Virus record (IMG/VR): IMGVR_UViG_3300036818_000070
Span: 1-64,000 of that record
DNA length: 64,000 bases
DNA from: a virus
Reading direction: 5' to 3' (one strand)
Part shown: piece by piece, positions 7,196-15,034 of the stretch
Numbering within the stretch: position 1 is the stretch's first letter
Layout: every line of letters starts with the position of its first letter
Program-made: the position numbers and the translations under genes
The notes under the pieces: generated by a model
What the model saw: the letters and a program-made list of their open reading frames with translations, nothing else
Told to the model about the DNA's origin: nothing
Databases searched by the model: none

Positions 7196-8610
7196 GCGAC
7201 ATGCTTCCGGTCGCCGCTGGCGGCAGCATGCTGGTGGCGCCGACGAACACGGCTGCCGAATGGTCCGTGCTCGCGCACATGCTCTATGACCAGGCGTTGA
7301 TCGGCGAGGTTGTTGGGGTGCCGCTGGAGACGGGCGACTTCAGTCAGCCTGACACCCGGCTGATCTACGGCGCAACGATCGGCCGCTACTACGCCAACGA
7401 GTCTGTGGACCCGTTGATCGTCGGCGAGCTGGTGCGCGAGGAGCTGGCCAGCTACTGGGGCGCGGACCCATCGAGCGTGGCGCAGCTCCTGCGCAGGCGC
7501 GCCGCCGACGCGCGGGTCTCGGGCACGGTGCTGGAGCACGCCGCTATCGTCAAGCGGCTCTCGACGTCGCGCAAGCTGCTTGAGGCGTGTGTGCATGCGA
7601 TCGGCGCGATCAACAGCGGCGAGCTGACACCAGAAGAGATCGGCGACAAGCTCTCCGGCGAGGCGCTCCAGGTCACGGCCGGGATGGTGAAGCGCACTGA
7701 GATCAGGGACTGGATGACGGTCGGCCGCGACTACGTGCTCCAGCTTCAGCGCGTCATCCAGGCCAAGCAGCAGGGGCTAGAGATCGGCGTCTACACCGGA
7801 CTCCCGTTCATTGATGACTGGACGACCGGCATCGGTCCGGGCGAGCTGTGCTTCCTGGCGGGCGACCCCGGTGGCGGCAAGACGGCGTTGGCGTGGTGCG
7901 CCGGGATGGGCTTCGCCTATCGACAGGCGCGTCGGCCGACCGACCAGCAGGTCGGAACACTCGTGCTGTCGATGGAGATGAACGACTACAGCTCGACAGC
8001 GCGACTGGTGTCCAACATCACCGGCATCGACGGGACGGTGCTACGCGAGGGTGCGATCACCCAGGAGATGTACCGCTCGATTCTCAGCGAATGGAAAAAC
8101 CGCGAGAACCTGCCGATCTACTTCAACTTCTCGCCGAACTTCCGGCTGTCACAGATGCGAGCCCTCATCGCCGAGGCGATCAGGCGAGCGAACGTCGGCT
8201 TCATCATCATCGACCACTTCAAGATGATCGACACGGATCGGCACTACCAGAACTCGAACCAGGAGGACGAGGCCAAGGTCCGTTTCATCAAGGAGAACAT
8301 TGCGCGAGAGCTGAACGTCGCTGTCATGTGTATCGCGCACACAGTGAAGGTGGGACGTGGACAGGGCGGCGAGTCACCGCGCCCACGTCTCAGCGACCTT
8401 CGAGGCTCTGGCCAGATAGCGGCATTCGCCGACTTCGTGGCTATGGCCTGGAACCCGAACGCCTACACGTCGGACGACGCTCGGGATCTACTGGACGCAC
8501 CAAGTGATGACGGGGCGCGAGAACTGCTCTGGGTCAAGAACCGCTTTGGCACACCGTCGTCGGCGCCCTACAAGTTCGACGCCCCACGTATGCGCGTGAC
8601 AGCGCACTAA
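7192..8610 (+). CDS. dnaB: Replicative DNA helicase, DnaB family
   Basis: 472 residues, normal for DnaB. An N-terminal helical domain (about 15-110) is followed by a linker and the RecA-like motor: Walker A AGDPGGGKTA (223-232), the SMEM segment (motif H1a), Walker B VGFIIIDHF (about 340), and the arginine/DNA-loop region RPRLSDLRGSGQIAAFAD followed by KNRFG. It unwinds DNA ahead of the replication fork as a hexamer. GTG start overlapping the previous stop. No primase is recognised in the window, so the phage may use the host primase or encode one elsewhere. Confidence 0.95.
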   Translation: MSDMLPVAAGGSMLVAPTNTAAEWSVLAHMLYDQALIGEVVGVPLETGDFSQPDTRLIYGATIGRYYANESVDPLIVGELVREELASYWGADPSSVAQLLRRRAADARVSGTVLEHAAIVKRLSTSRKLLEACVHAIGAINSGELTPEEIGDKLSGEALQVTAGMVKRTEIRDWMTVGRDYVLQLQRVIQAKQQGLEIGVYTGLPFIDDWTTGIGPGELCFLAGDPGGGKTALAWCAGMGFAYRQARRPTDQQVGTLVLSMEMNDYSSTARLVSNITGIDGTVLREGAITQEMYRSILSEWKNRENLPIYFNFSPNFRLSQMRALIAEAIRRANVGFIIIDHFKMIDTDRHYQNSNQEDEAKVRFIKENIARELNVAVMCIAHTVKVGRGQGGESPRPRLSDLRGSGQIAAFADFVAMAWNPNAYTSDDARDLLDAPSDDGARELLWVKNRFGTPSSAPYKFDAPRMRVTAH

Positions 8611-8627
8611 AGCAACGAGAGGACAGC

Positions 8628-9581
8628 ATGGCAGACCCAACTGAAGACCCATTTGCGGGCGGCGTCGAGATCAGCGACGGTTCAGACCCGTTCGCAGGCG
8701 ACGAGTTCGCAGGCTTCGAGGACATCAACAAGCCGGTCGCGGCAGAGCCCGAGGCGGCAGTCGCCGACGCGGCGGCCGACGACCTGCCAAGCGCTGACGC
8801 TCCAGCAGCGGAGACAACCGCCGATCTTCCGGTGGTCGATAAGGAGGGCAACGCAGTAGACCCGGCGCTGGCTGCGGAGCGCGAGGCGAAGCTCGCCGAG
8901 ACGGCCAAGTTGACCCCGGAGGAGGCGGCCAAGCAGTCGATGGACAACCTCCGCGAGATGCGCGAAGCGGAGGAGCAGCAGGCCCGCCTGCGCGAGGTCG
9001 CCCAGCGCGAGGCTGCCGAGACCGTCCAGCAGGCGACAGCAGCGGCAGCGGCCGAGCTGGCGGCATCACTACGGCCAGATAGCCCGCAGGACGAGGGCTA
9101 TCCGACAGGGGACGCACCCGCAGCCATGGAACCTACACCCCCGGCGTCGGACTCGGGTGGGGAGAGTGGCTCGGCTACTGAACCCGCTCCGCCAGCGCCG
9201 AAGCCGACCGCAAAGGTCGGCGAGCCTGCGCCCGAGCCTGAGCCGGAAGACGCGCCGCCGCCGGAGGAGAAGAAGGACAAGAACGACAAGGTCACGATGC
9301 GGCGCTATTACATCATGCGCGTCGCGGGGCCAGGCAAGTTCGAGCAGGTGTTCTGGTACGAGCTTGACGGCAAGATGGTGAGCAAGGGCACGCCTGGCTG
9401 CAAGCGCCAGACCGTGTGCCTGTCGCGCGGCGCCGAGGGGGCGCTCAAGGTCGGCTTCGCCGCACTCGGCGCGCCACAGGACGGCGTGAAGCTCGTCGCT
9501 GTCGCGGCGCTGCACTTCCAGCCGAAGACCATTCGTCCCGCTCCGGTGGTGCCACAGCGGGTGCGGCTGGAGATCAGCTAG
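8628..9581 (+). CDS. Long disordered acidic protein with C-terminal domain
   Basis: 317 residues. Residues 1-220 are Ala/Glu/Pro/Asp-rich and disordered, with two DPFAG motifs near the N-terminus and a coiled-coil-prone stretch around 90-145. Residues 225-317 form a compact beta-rich domain of unknown family (MRRYYIMRVAGPGKFEQVFWYEL...). It follows dnaB by 17 bases with GAGAGGA upstream of the ATG. Its place suggests a replication accessory protein; nothing in the sequence proves it. Confidence 0.65.
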   Translation: MADPTEDPFAGGVEISDGSDPFAGDEFAGFEDINKPVAAEPEAAVADAAADDLPSADAPAAETTADLPVVDKEGNAVDPALAAEREAKLAETAKLTPEEAAKQSMDNLREMREAEEQQARLREVAQREAAETVQQATAAAAAELAASLRPDSPQDEGYPTGDAPAAMEPTPPASDSGGESGSATEPAPPAPKPTAKVGEPAPEPEPEDAPPPEEKKDKNDKVTMRRYYIMRVAGPGKFEQVFWYELDGKMVSKGTPGCKRQTVCLSRGAEGALKVGFAALGAPQDGVKLVAVAALHFQPKTIRPAPVVPQRVRLEIS

Positions 9582-9670
9582 CCCTACTCGGGAGTGGCGC
9601 GCGGTCCTTGCGCGCACCGCGCGCCGCGTGTGCGGACCTTACGAATGGACTCAAGTCGGCTGGAGAGCTA

Positions 9671-10174
9671 ATGACGGACGAGCAGGGAGCACAACAACAG
9701 CAGAAAAAGCCAGCGTCGAAAGATATGACGCTGCGTATCCAGGCTTGCCGCCAGGTTTACGCGGGCGTCAATCCGCGTGGGGATCGCTACACCATCTTCG
9801 AGGTCGATGCCGTCACGCAAAGCGGCGTCGAGATCAGGGAGCCGGACGGCACCAGCGCGAAGCTGCGCGCGTTCGAGCCATTGCCGGTGGGGCAGCTCGT
9901 GGAGGTGACAGTGTCGGTCTTCCATTCTGAGCGCCACGGCAAGAGCTACACGCTGTCGCGGCGCGGGCACGGCGGCGGCCCGACGACATCTGAACAGGTG
10001 GCGAACCTGGCCGAGAAGGTCAAGGAGCTTGAGGGCAAGGTGGGCAGCTTGACGAACGTGGTGCGCGGGCTCCTCGACGCCCAGCAGCACGCGCCCACCG
10101 ATGCTCAGCTCGAAGCCGCCACCCAGTCGGTGACGTTCGAGGACGCGCCACCGAGCGACGGGCTGAACTGGTGA
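9671..10174 (+). CDS. Putative OB-like beta protein with coiled coil
   Basis: 167 residues from ATG 9671 (GGAGAG 5 bases upstream). Residues 20-95 are predicted strands (YTIFEVDAV, VEIREPDG, QLVEVTVSVF, KSYTLSRRG), an arrangement compatible with an OB fold. A heptad-like segment with VANLAEKVKELEGKV follows. A single-stranded-DNA-binding role would suit the neighbourhood but is only a guess. Confidence 0.5.
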   Translation: MTDEQGAQQQQKKPASKDMTLRIQACRQVYAGVNPRGDRYTIFEVDAVTQSGVEIREPDGTSAKLRAFEPLPVGQLVEVTVSVFHSERHGKSYTLSRRGHGGGPTTSEQVANLAEKVKELEGKVGSLTNVVRGLLDAQQHAPTDAQLEAATQSVTFEDAPPSDGLNW

Positions 10175-10196
10175 CTTTCGAGCAGATTGGAGTTTC

Positions 10197-10787
10197 GTGG
10201 TTGTGGTAAGTTCCGACACAATGGCGTCTGGCGGACGGCTTACGGTTGATGTGTCGGTGACACTCGCCTCCTTCGAGGGGCTCATCTTCCGCACGTCGCA
10301 GATGTACGCGGCACAGGTCAAGAAGGACCCGGACGACCTCGCGCAGGAGCTGCGCATCAAGACGTGGAAGGCTCTTGGTCGCTATAGCCCGGCGCGCTCG
10401 AAGATGCCCGTGGAGCGGTACGTGTTCATGGTCATCACCAACAAGATCAAGGACTACAAACGCGATGCAGCTCGCGCCGCCCAGCGGCCGACAGTGCTCT
10501 ACATCGAGGACATGCGCCAGGCCAATCCAGGCCAGGGTGACGAGCGCCCGACGCAGGAGCGCTTCGATGGACTGTTCAACCACATCGAGCGGGACGTCGT
10601 GTACTCCGGCGTCGATAATCGCTACCAGCTACCGCCAACTGTGACGGAGCCTGAGCGCAAGGTGCTCATGCTGCTAGTTGCGGGCTGCACACGACCCGAG
10701 ATAGTTGCACTGCTTGGCGTCAGACGCAGCAGCGTGGATGGTGCGGTGCGTGCGCTCAGGGAGAAGCTGGAGCCACTGCGGTCCTAG
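10197..10787 (+). CDS. Phage sigma-70-like (ECF-type) RNA polymerase sigma factor
   Basis: 196 residues from GTG 10197 (GGAG 4 bases upstream; ATG 10221 is an alternative). Region 2 is visible at about 38-100: DPDDLAQELRIKTWKALGRYSPARSK, then FMVITNKIKDYKR, matching the core-binding and -10-binding helices of sigma factors. Region 4 is at about 150-195: TEPERKVLMLLVAGCTRPEIVALLGV, then RRSSVDGAVRALREKL, a helix-turn-helix. Regions 1 and 3 are absent, as in ECF factors. It would redirect host RNA polymerase, plausibly to the repeated CCCGGCGTAGATTAGG element before late genes. It is the last gene of the rightward replication block and converges with the leftward block. Confidence 0.75.
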   Translation: MVVVSSDTMASGGRLTVDVSVTLASFEGLIFRTSQMYAAQVKKDPDDLAQELRIKTWKALGRYSPARSKMPVERYVFMVITNKIKDYKRDAARAAQRPTVLYIEDMRQANPGQGDERPTQERFDGLFNHIERDVVYSGVDNRYQLPPTVTEPERKVLMLLVAGCTRPEIVALLGVRRSSVDGAVRALREKLEPLRS

Positions 10788-11155
10788 CGGAAGAACTTCG
10801 TGTGCACGCGCTCACCGTCTCCGGTGATCTCCTGCTGGATCAGGCCGTCCTCAAACAGGAACTGGAGCGTCGTGCCGACACGCTTGCGTGCGTGACGGTG
10901 CGAGATCGTGAAGGCGGTGTCCGGCGGCAGCCCGTTCATCGCCAGGTAGATGGCCGACGCTGAGCGCGGCTCGTCCGTGACGGCGGCCAGCACGGTCTCG
11001 CGACTGATCTCGACAGCGTGCTGGTGGTCGGGACGATCGCAGCAGCTCGGCGGGCACACAACCCAGCCGACGCGCTTGCCCCCCTCGTCGGCGTCACAAC
11101 CACAGTCGTCGCCGATGGCGGCGGCGAACTCCTCGAACGAGTCGAAGTGGATCAC
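10784..11155 (-). CDS. Cys-rich N-terminus plus winged-helix-like protein
   Basis: 123 residues, start overlapping the integrase stop as ATGA. Cysteines CGC and CPPSCC in the first 40 residues may bind zinc. The second half (ETVLAAVTDEPRSASAIYLAMN ... GTTLQFLFEDGLIQQE) reads as a winged helix. Coupling to the integrase suggests a regulatory or directionality role, but no excisionase signature was identified. Confidence 0.55.
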   Translation of the reverse strand: MIHFDSFEEFAAAIGDDCGCDADEGGKRVGWVVCPPSCCDRPDHQHAVEISRETVLAAVTDEPRSASAIYLAMNGLPPDTAFTISHRHARKRVGTTLQFLFEDGLIQQEITGDGERVHTKFFR

Positions 11156-12177
11156 GCTACCGCCCCGAGCCCAAGCCGACTGTTGAACTGCTCCTCGGCA
11201 TCGAGCACGGCCTGCTCGACGTCCTGCTCGGCGATCTTCGCGTAGGCGAGGGTCTGTTCGATGCTGGCGTGGCCCATCATCACGCGCAGTTTCTCAATCG
11301 GCATGCCTGCGCGCAACCACTCGGTCGCCGCGGTGTGCCGGAGTCGGTGCCATTCCCATTCGCCGTCGAGCGGCTGGAGCGCGCGGGCGAACGCCGCGAG
11401 CGTCTGCGGCGCGATCTGCGCGGCCTTGTTGCCGTTCATGTTCAGCATCAGCCAGGGCCGGTCATGCTCGACGCCGATGATGTAGCGGAAGTCGAGCCAC
11501 TCACCGATCGCGCGGCGCGCGTGCGACGTGAACGGCACCGTGCGGTTGACCTCGGCGCCCGGCCCCTGCTTCGCGGTGCGCACGACGACGTGAGCGTTGT
11601 CGGGGTGGATGCTGTCGAGCTGAATGTGGACGATCTCAGTGCGCCGAAGTCCCAGCTCGACGGCGAGCGCGATCTGCGCCTCAAGCTGTAGGCGTTTGGC
11701 CTGGCGCCGGAGCGCGTGCCGGAGGTAGGGGACCTTGCCCTTGGTGAACAGTCGCATCTCGTGCGAGTAGCGCCCGTAGTGTGGGGCCATCGGGTAGCGC
11801 TGGGCGACCGCGATTCGCAGTGCGGCCACTTCGGCTGGCTTGTACGGCTTCGGCGCGCTCCGCGCGGCGCTTCCGCGGGGATTACGGACCAACTGTCGTT
11901 GGCCGGTGACGGTCATCACGTCGGCGCTCTCGGCCCACCGAAGGAATGAGCGAATCAGGCCAGCATGGAAACGGCCGGTGTTCGGGTGCAGGCCGTCGGC
12001 CAACTCGGCACCGATGAATCCATTGACCTCGGCGGCAGTCAGCTCGGTGAAGGGATGGTCGAGGCTGGCGGCGAGCTTGCGTAGCAGGGAGAACTGTGCG
12101 CGCCGCCGTGCGTCGCTGACGCTGTTCAGTTCGAGGTACTCGCGCTCAAAGCGCTGGAGAAGAGTGTCGAGGTCCAT
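11152..12177 (-). CDS. int: Tyrosine-family integrase/recombinase
   Basis: 341 residues, standard for phage integrases. The N-terminal core-binding domain (about 1-110) is followed by the catalytic domain with all expected residues: Arg in LGLRRTEI (about 178), Lys in TAKQGP (203), HRLRH (277-281, supplying His and the second Arg), His in MGHAS (303), and Tyr in TLAYAKI (312). It integrates or excises the element by cutting and rejoining DNA through the tyrosine. It shows that the element is, or descends from, a temperate phage. No attP is obvious next to it; the tmRNA-like end at 1-38 is a candidate attachment site 11 kb away. Confidence 0.95.
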   Translation of the reverse strand: MDLDTLLQRFEREYLELNSVSDARRRAQFSLLRKLAASLDHPFTELTAAEVNGFIGAELADGLHPNTGRFHAGLIRSFLRWAESADVMTVTGQRQLVRNPRGSAARSAPKPYKPAEVAALRIAVAQRYPMAPHYGRYSHEMRLFTKGKVPYLRHALRRQAKRLQLEAQIALAVELGLRRTEIVHIQLDSIHPDNAHVVVRTAKQGPGAEVNRTVPFTSHARRAIGEWLDFRYIIGVEHDRPWLMLNMNGNKAAQIAPQTLAAFARALQPLDGEWEWHRLRHTAATEWLRAGMPIEKLRVMMGHASIEQTLAYAKIAEQDVEQAVLDAEEQFNSRLGLGAVA

Positions 12178-12229
12178 AGTGAAGCTCCGTCAGTTTTTCG
12201 GTTGCGAGGGGTTATTCGCTCGCGGAGTG

Positions 12230-12271
12230 AAAAAGCACGGACGGCCGCATAACCCAGCCAGCCGCCCGTGC
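12230..12271 (-). terminator. Intrinsic terminator on the minus strand
   Basis: GCACGGACGGC (12235-12245) pairs with GCCGCCCGTGC (12261-12271) with one mismatch. On the minus strand the stem is followed directly by a run of Ts (12231-12234 and neighbours). It separates the upstream leftward genes from the integrase. Confidence 0.6.
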
Positions 12272-12277
12272 AGAGTT

Positions 12278-12364
12278 CTACCAGCGCCGCGGCGTTCCGC
12301 TGAGCACGAGCCCAATGAGGAACGCCAGTAGCGCGATGATCGCGATGATCGCCCAGAGAGGCAT
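12278..12364 (-). CDS. 28-aa membrane microprotein
   Basis: ATG (12364-12362) to TAG (12278). Almost the whole product is one hydrophobic helix (LWAIIAIIALLAFLIGLVL) ending in a basic tail PRRW. The start-associated repeat GGAGTCTGGC abuts the ATG with no spacer, and a terminator follows, so this tiny gene has the full signals of its neighbours. Function unknown; small phage membrane peptides include holin and superinfection-exclusion factors. Confidence 0.6.
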   Translation of the reverse strand: MPLWAIIAIIALLAFLIGLVLSGTPRRW

Positions 12365-12423
12365 GCCAGACTCCTGTCCCGGTTGGGGATGGTTCGTCTG
12401 GCACTACCCCGCACGGCGATCAC

Positions 12424-12996
12424 CTACGCGGCCGGTTCCTGGGCGGCCGTCGCGTCCGGCTTGGCGGCAGCGGGCTTCGCCGCGCTCTTGCTGGCGGCCT
12501 TGCGTCGAGCGCTTGCGCGCTTCGCGGGCGCCTTCGGCGCGGGCGTCAGCGCCGGGCGCCGGAATAGCTCCTCAGCCTTGTCCAGCGACTTCAGCTCGTC
12601 CTGGTGGCGCTTGTTGACGGCCGTCGAGTGCTCCCTGGCGCCGACCAGTGCGCGCTCGGCGTCCAGCACGGACTTCTCGGCCGCCTTCAGCTCGTGCTCG
12701 ATGACTTCCTTGCGGGCGCGGATCGCCTGGAGCGGGGTGGCGATCCGCACCTGCTGCTCGGGTACTAGGACGGGCTTCGGCGTTCCGGTGTTGCGCGAGC
12801 GGCTGTTGCGTGAACGGCTGACCGTCCGCGGCTTACTGCCGACCTTGTGACCGTTGTTCCGCATGCGGCGGATGTGCTGGTACACGGCGTTCTCGGTGAT
12901 GCCGAGCGCCGTGGCAATCTCACCGGGCGTCTTGTTGTCGTCCAGTAGCGCCTTGATCTCCTGCTGGCGCTCTGTCAGTTCAGCGGTTGCTGACAT
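12424..12996 (-). CDS. Helix-turn-helix protein with H1-like basic tail
   Basis: 190 residues from ATG 12996 (GAGGAGGA upstream on the minus strand). Residues 5-45 form a helix-turn-helix of the sigma-region-4/LuxR style: LTERQQEIKALLDDNKTPGE, then IATALGITENAVYQHIRRMR. The middle is a coiled-coil-like helix. The last 40 residues are Ala/Lys/Pro-rich (APKAPAKRASARRKAASKS), like histone-H1-type or nucleoid-protein tails. It is probably a DNA-binding regulator; it is the best candidate for a lifestyle regulator near the integrase, but no repressor family is identifiable. Confidence 0.6.
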   Translation of the reverse strand: MSATAELTERQQEIKALLDDNKTPGEIATALGITENAVYQHIRRMRNNGHKVGSKPRTVSRSRNSRSRNTGTPKPVLVPEQQVRIATPLQAIRARKEVIEHELKAAEKSVLDAERALVGAREHSTAVNKRHQDELKSLDKAEELFRRPALTPAPKAPAKRASARRKAASKSAAKPAAAKPDATAAQEPAA

Positions 12997-13056
12997 GTGC
13001 TGGTCCTCCTCGTTGGTTTGATGTTGCACACTACTACAGGGAAGCGGCGCTGGGGG

Positions 13057-13182
13057 TTATTCCGCGAGCGCCTCCTCGGCCTGCTTTACGGTCAGACCGT
13101 AGTTGTCCACTAGCGCCGACACCTGCTCGGCATGTGGGTACTCAAGCTGCCGCAGGAACTGGATCGCCAGCGTCATTGGCAT
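13057..13182 (-). CDS. Small hypothetical protein, 41 aa
   Basis: ATG 13182 to TAA 13057, with GGAGGT 8 bases upstream of the start on the minus strand. It contains two short helices and no motif. It overlaps the end of the next upstream gene by 41 bases. Confidence 0.5.
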   Translation of the reverse strand: MPMTLAIQFLRQLEYPHAEQVSALVDNYGLTVKQAEEALAE

Positions 13183-13561
13183 GGGCTTCTACCTCCTCTC
13201 GGGCAGCGGCAGCGGCTTCTTCGGCCGCCAGGTGGACGCGCAACGCTTCACGCTCGGCCTTCTCGAACTTGAGCGCGGCGTCGGCAAGCTGGTAACTGAA
13301 GGGCTCCAGGACTTGGAGCTGGGTGCGTGCTCCGAACTGTGCGGTGACAGCTTCGGACTGTGGCTCACGCGGGATCATCCACGACCCCGAGCGGCGATGC
13401 ACGTAGATGGGCTCGCTGCCACTGACCGTTACCTGCGCCTGCAAGTAACCCTCACGATGACGGCCGAACCGCAAGATCTGGAACTGCTGTGCCGCGCGGT
13501 CCCAGCGCAGCGCTTCATTGACCGCCCGGTTGACCTCCGAGACGGCTCGACTTGTACTCAT
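13142..13561 (-). CDS. Hypothetical protein with C-terminal Ala/Glu helix
   Basis: 139 residues from ATG 13561, chosen because the start-associated repeat (13564-13573) ends 2 bases upstream. The first 85 residues are beta-rich; the last 50 form a long charged helix (YQLADAALKFEKAEREALRVH...EEAAAAAREE). Family unknown. Confidence 0.6.
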   Translation of the reverse strand: MSTSRAVSEVNRAVNEALRWDRAAQQFQILRFGRHREGYLQAQVTVSGSEPIYVHRRSGSWMIPREPQSEAVTAQFGARTQLQVLEPFSYQLADAALKFEKAEREALRVHLAAEEAAAAAREEVEAHANDAGDPVPAAA

Positions 13562-13739
13562 TCGCCAGACTCCCTTGTTCGATGTTGATGCCGTTCGTGG
13601 ACTCGCCACACCCCCGGCATCGAGGGCAATGAATGCGCAGGCTCGGCTCCCCGATCGTGCCGAGCCCACAACACCTTGGACAGACGACGATCGCCACTCC
13701 GGCGAGCGCGCGACGAAGCAGTAGCTCGCCGCGCGTCAT
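13515..13739 (-). CDS. DnaJ-type cysteine-rich zinc protein
   Basis: 74 residues. CPRCCGLGTIG and CPRCRGCGES reproduce the CxxCxGxG-type knuckles of the DnaJ zinc domain, with two pairs bridged by about 15 residues. The N-terminus overlaps the next gene upstream. Such single-domain proteins are frequent in phages and probably bind RNA, DNA or a partner protein. Confidence 0.55.
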   Translation of the reverse strand: MTRGELLLRRALAGVAIVVCPRCCGLGTIGEPSLRIHCPRCRGCGESTNGINIEQGSLANEYKSSRLGGQPGGQ

Positions 13740-13945
13740 CGCAGAATCACGACCCAGACCAGAAACGCGCCGATCGCGGCGCAGCAGATCTCCTTGCCCT
13801 CCTTCTTGACCTTCGCGTCCGAGCGTGTCGCCAGGACGACGCCGAGCACAAGCCCGATGAACGGGATCACGAGTGCGGTTACCCAGCCCGCGACGATGAG
13901 GCCCTTGTCCGACCGCTCCTGCTCAGTTGTGACGCTGCTCTCCAT
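13736..13945 (-). CDS. Two-helix membrane protein
   Basis: 69 residues from ATG 13945 (GGAGGG upstream). Hydrophobic helices lie at about 16-39 (LIVAGWVTALVIPFIGLVLG) and 53-68, separated by a basic loop KVKKEGKE. Topology is compatible with a holin-like or exclusion protein, but it is far from the lysis cassette. Confidence 0.6.
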   Translation of the reverse strand: MESSVTTEQERSDKGLIVAGWVTALVIPFIGLVLGVVLATRSDAKVKKEGKEICCAAIGAFLVWVVILR

Positions 13946-14420
13946 GAGAACCCTCCGTGGTAGTGGCTGACGTCCCTGTATCGGCACCCCCGCGCCGACC
14001 CCATAACTCTCGCCGCTCGGCTCGACGTACGAGCTTTCCGATCGTCCGTTGCGCTTCCGCGCCGGGCTCCGTGACCTCGGCGATGCCGTGGGCTGCGGCC
14101 TCGGCACCCGATGACCACAGCGGGATGGGCGAGACGTAGTCGAGCGCCTTCTCGACCTCCTCACCGGCAAGTAGGCCGGACATCGCTGCCATGCGCAGCC
14201 CCAGCGACTGGTCCATGTCGTGACAACCGACCCAACCGGCGCACAGGTGACCGTTTTGCTGGTGACAGAAGAATGCTGCCGGAGGCTGAGCGAATGTCTC
14301 GCGATCGAACGGCGGCAGCTTGGCGTACTCGCTGGCATGCCAGACGCCGCTGGGAACATCACGACGGTATGGACATGACGCACACGGATACGGCGCCGGT
14401 CCCTTCACCGCATCGCTCAT
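13923..14420 (-). CDS. DUF6283-type cysteine protein
   Basis: 165 residues from ATG 14420. The segment PCASCPYRRDVPSGVWHASEY, then FFCHQQNGHLCAGWVGCH, matches the conserved pattern I associate with DUF6283 phage proteins: a CxxCPYR start, a W/Y-rich middle and a second Cys/His cluster. This probably binds zinc. Function is not established. Its start overlaps the stop of the following upstream gene. Confidence 0.6.
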   Translation of the reverse strand: MSDAVKGPAPYPCASCPYRRDVPSGVWHASEYAKLPPFDRETFAQPPAAFFCHQQNGHLCAGWVGCHDMDQSLGLRMAAMSGLLAGEEVEKALDYVSPIPLWSSGAEAAAHGIAEVTEPGAEAQRTIGKLVRRAERRELWGRRGGADTGTSATTTEGSHGEQRHN

Positions 14421-15034
14421 GGCGCCGTCCTGTTCGGGTCGTATGTGCGCGTCAGCACCGGGTAGTTGTCGAGCAGTCCGATCTCGTCGGGATGCCACCT
14501 GCCGCGCAGGTCGGCCAGCTCAGCCGGGAGCCGCTCCAAGATCACGCCGCCATCGGTGAGTTCCGCGTGCGCGACGACATACTCGGCGGTAAAGGTGACG
14601 CCGTAGTAGGCCCAGTGGGGATAGTCGAGCACCGGCAGCTCGGGTACGCCTGGTGTGCCGATGCCGGGGCTGTAGCGTGTCTCAACGACGCCGTCGTCGG
14701 GCCCGATACACCATGCGTGCAGCCACGGCGTGCCGCGCCCGAGCGTGCAATAGCCCTGACAGTACGTGAGAGATGGATCGGAGATCGCCGCCACGGAGGC
14801 ATTCTCGAAGCACTGACCCTCCGGGCTGAAGAACTGCTGATAGCCGTCCGGCGTCGGGCGACCCACCCGCAGCTTGCCGTGCTTCAGCACAAGGTCGGCG
14901 CTGCCGCGATAGAGCGGCGGGACCTGCGCTGACGCTGGCCTCCACAGCTCACGCTGCAACTCAAGATCACGCGTAAGCGCCTGTCCGGCGCGATCTTCCG
15001 GCGTGCCAAGGTCGAGGCCACCGAGGAAGCTCAT
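14417..15034 (-). CDS. Conserved phage hypothetical with Cys/His active-site-like motifs
   Basis: 205 residues. It contains CFENASVAAI, YCQGYCTLGRGTPWLHAWCIG and a later YYGVTF. The Cys near the first block and HAW in the second recall the order of catalytic Cys and His in papain/transglutaminase-like folds, and the same block arrangement occurs in many phage proteins of unknown function. Enzymatic activity is only inferred. Confidence 0.5.
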   Translation of the reverse strand: MSFLGGLDLGTPEDRAGQALTRDLELQRELWRPASAQVPPLYRGSADLVLKHGKLRVGRPTPDGYQQFFSPEGQCFENASVAAISDPSLTYCQGYCTLGRGTPWLHAWCIGPDDGVVETRYSPGIGTPGVPELPVLDYPHWAYYGVTFTAEYVVAHAELTDGGVILERLPAELADLRGRWHPDEIGLLDNYPVLTRTYDPNRTAP

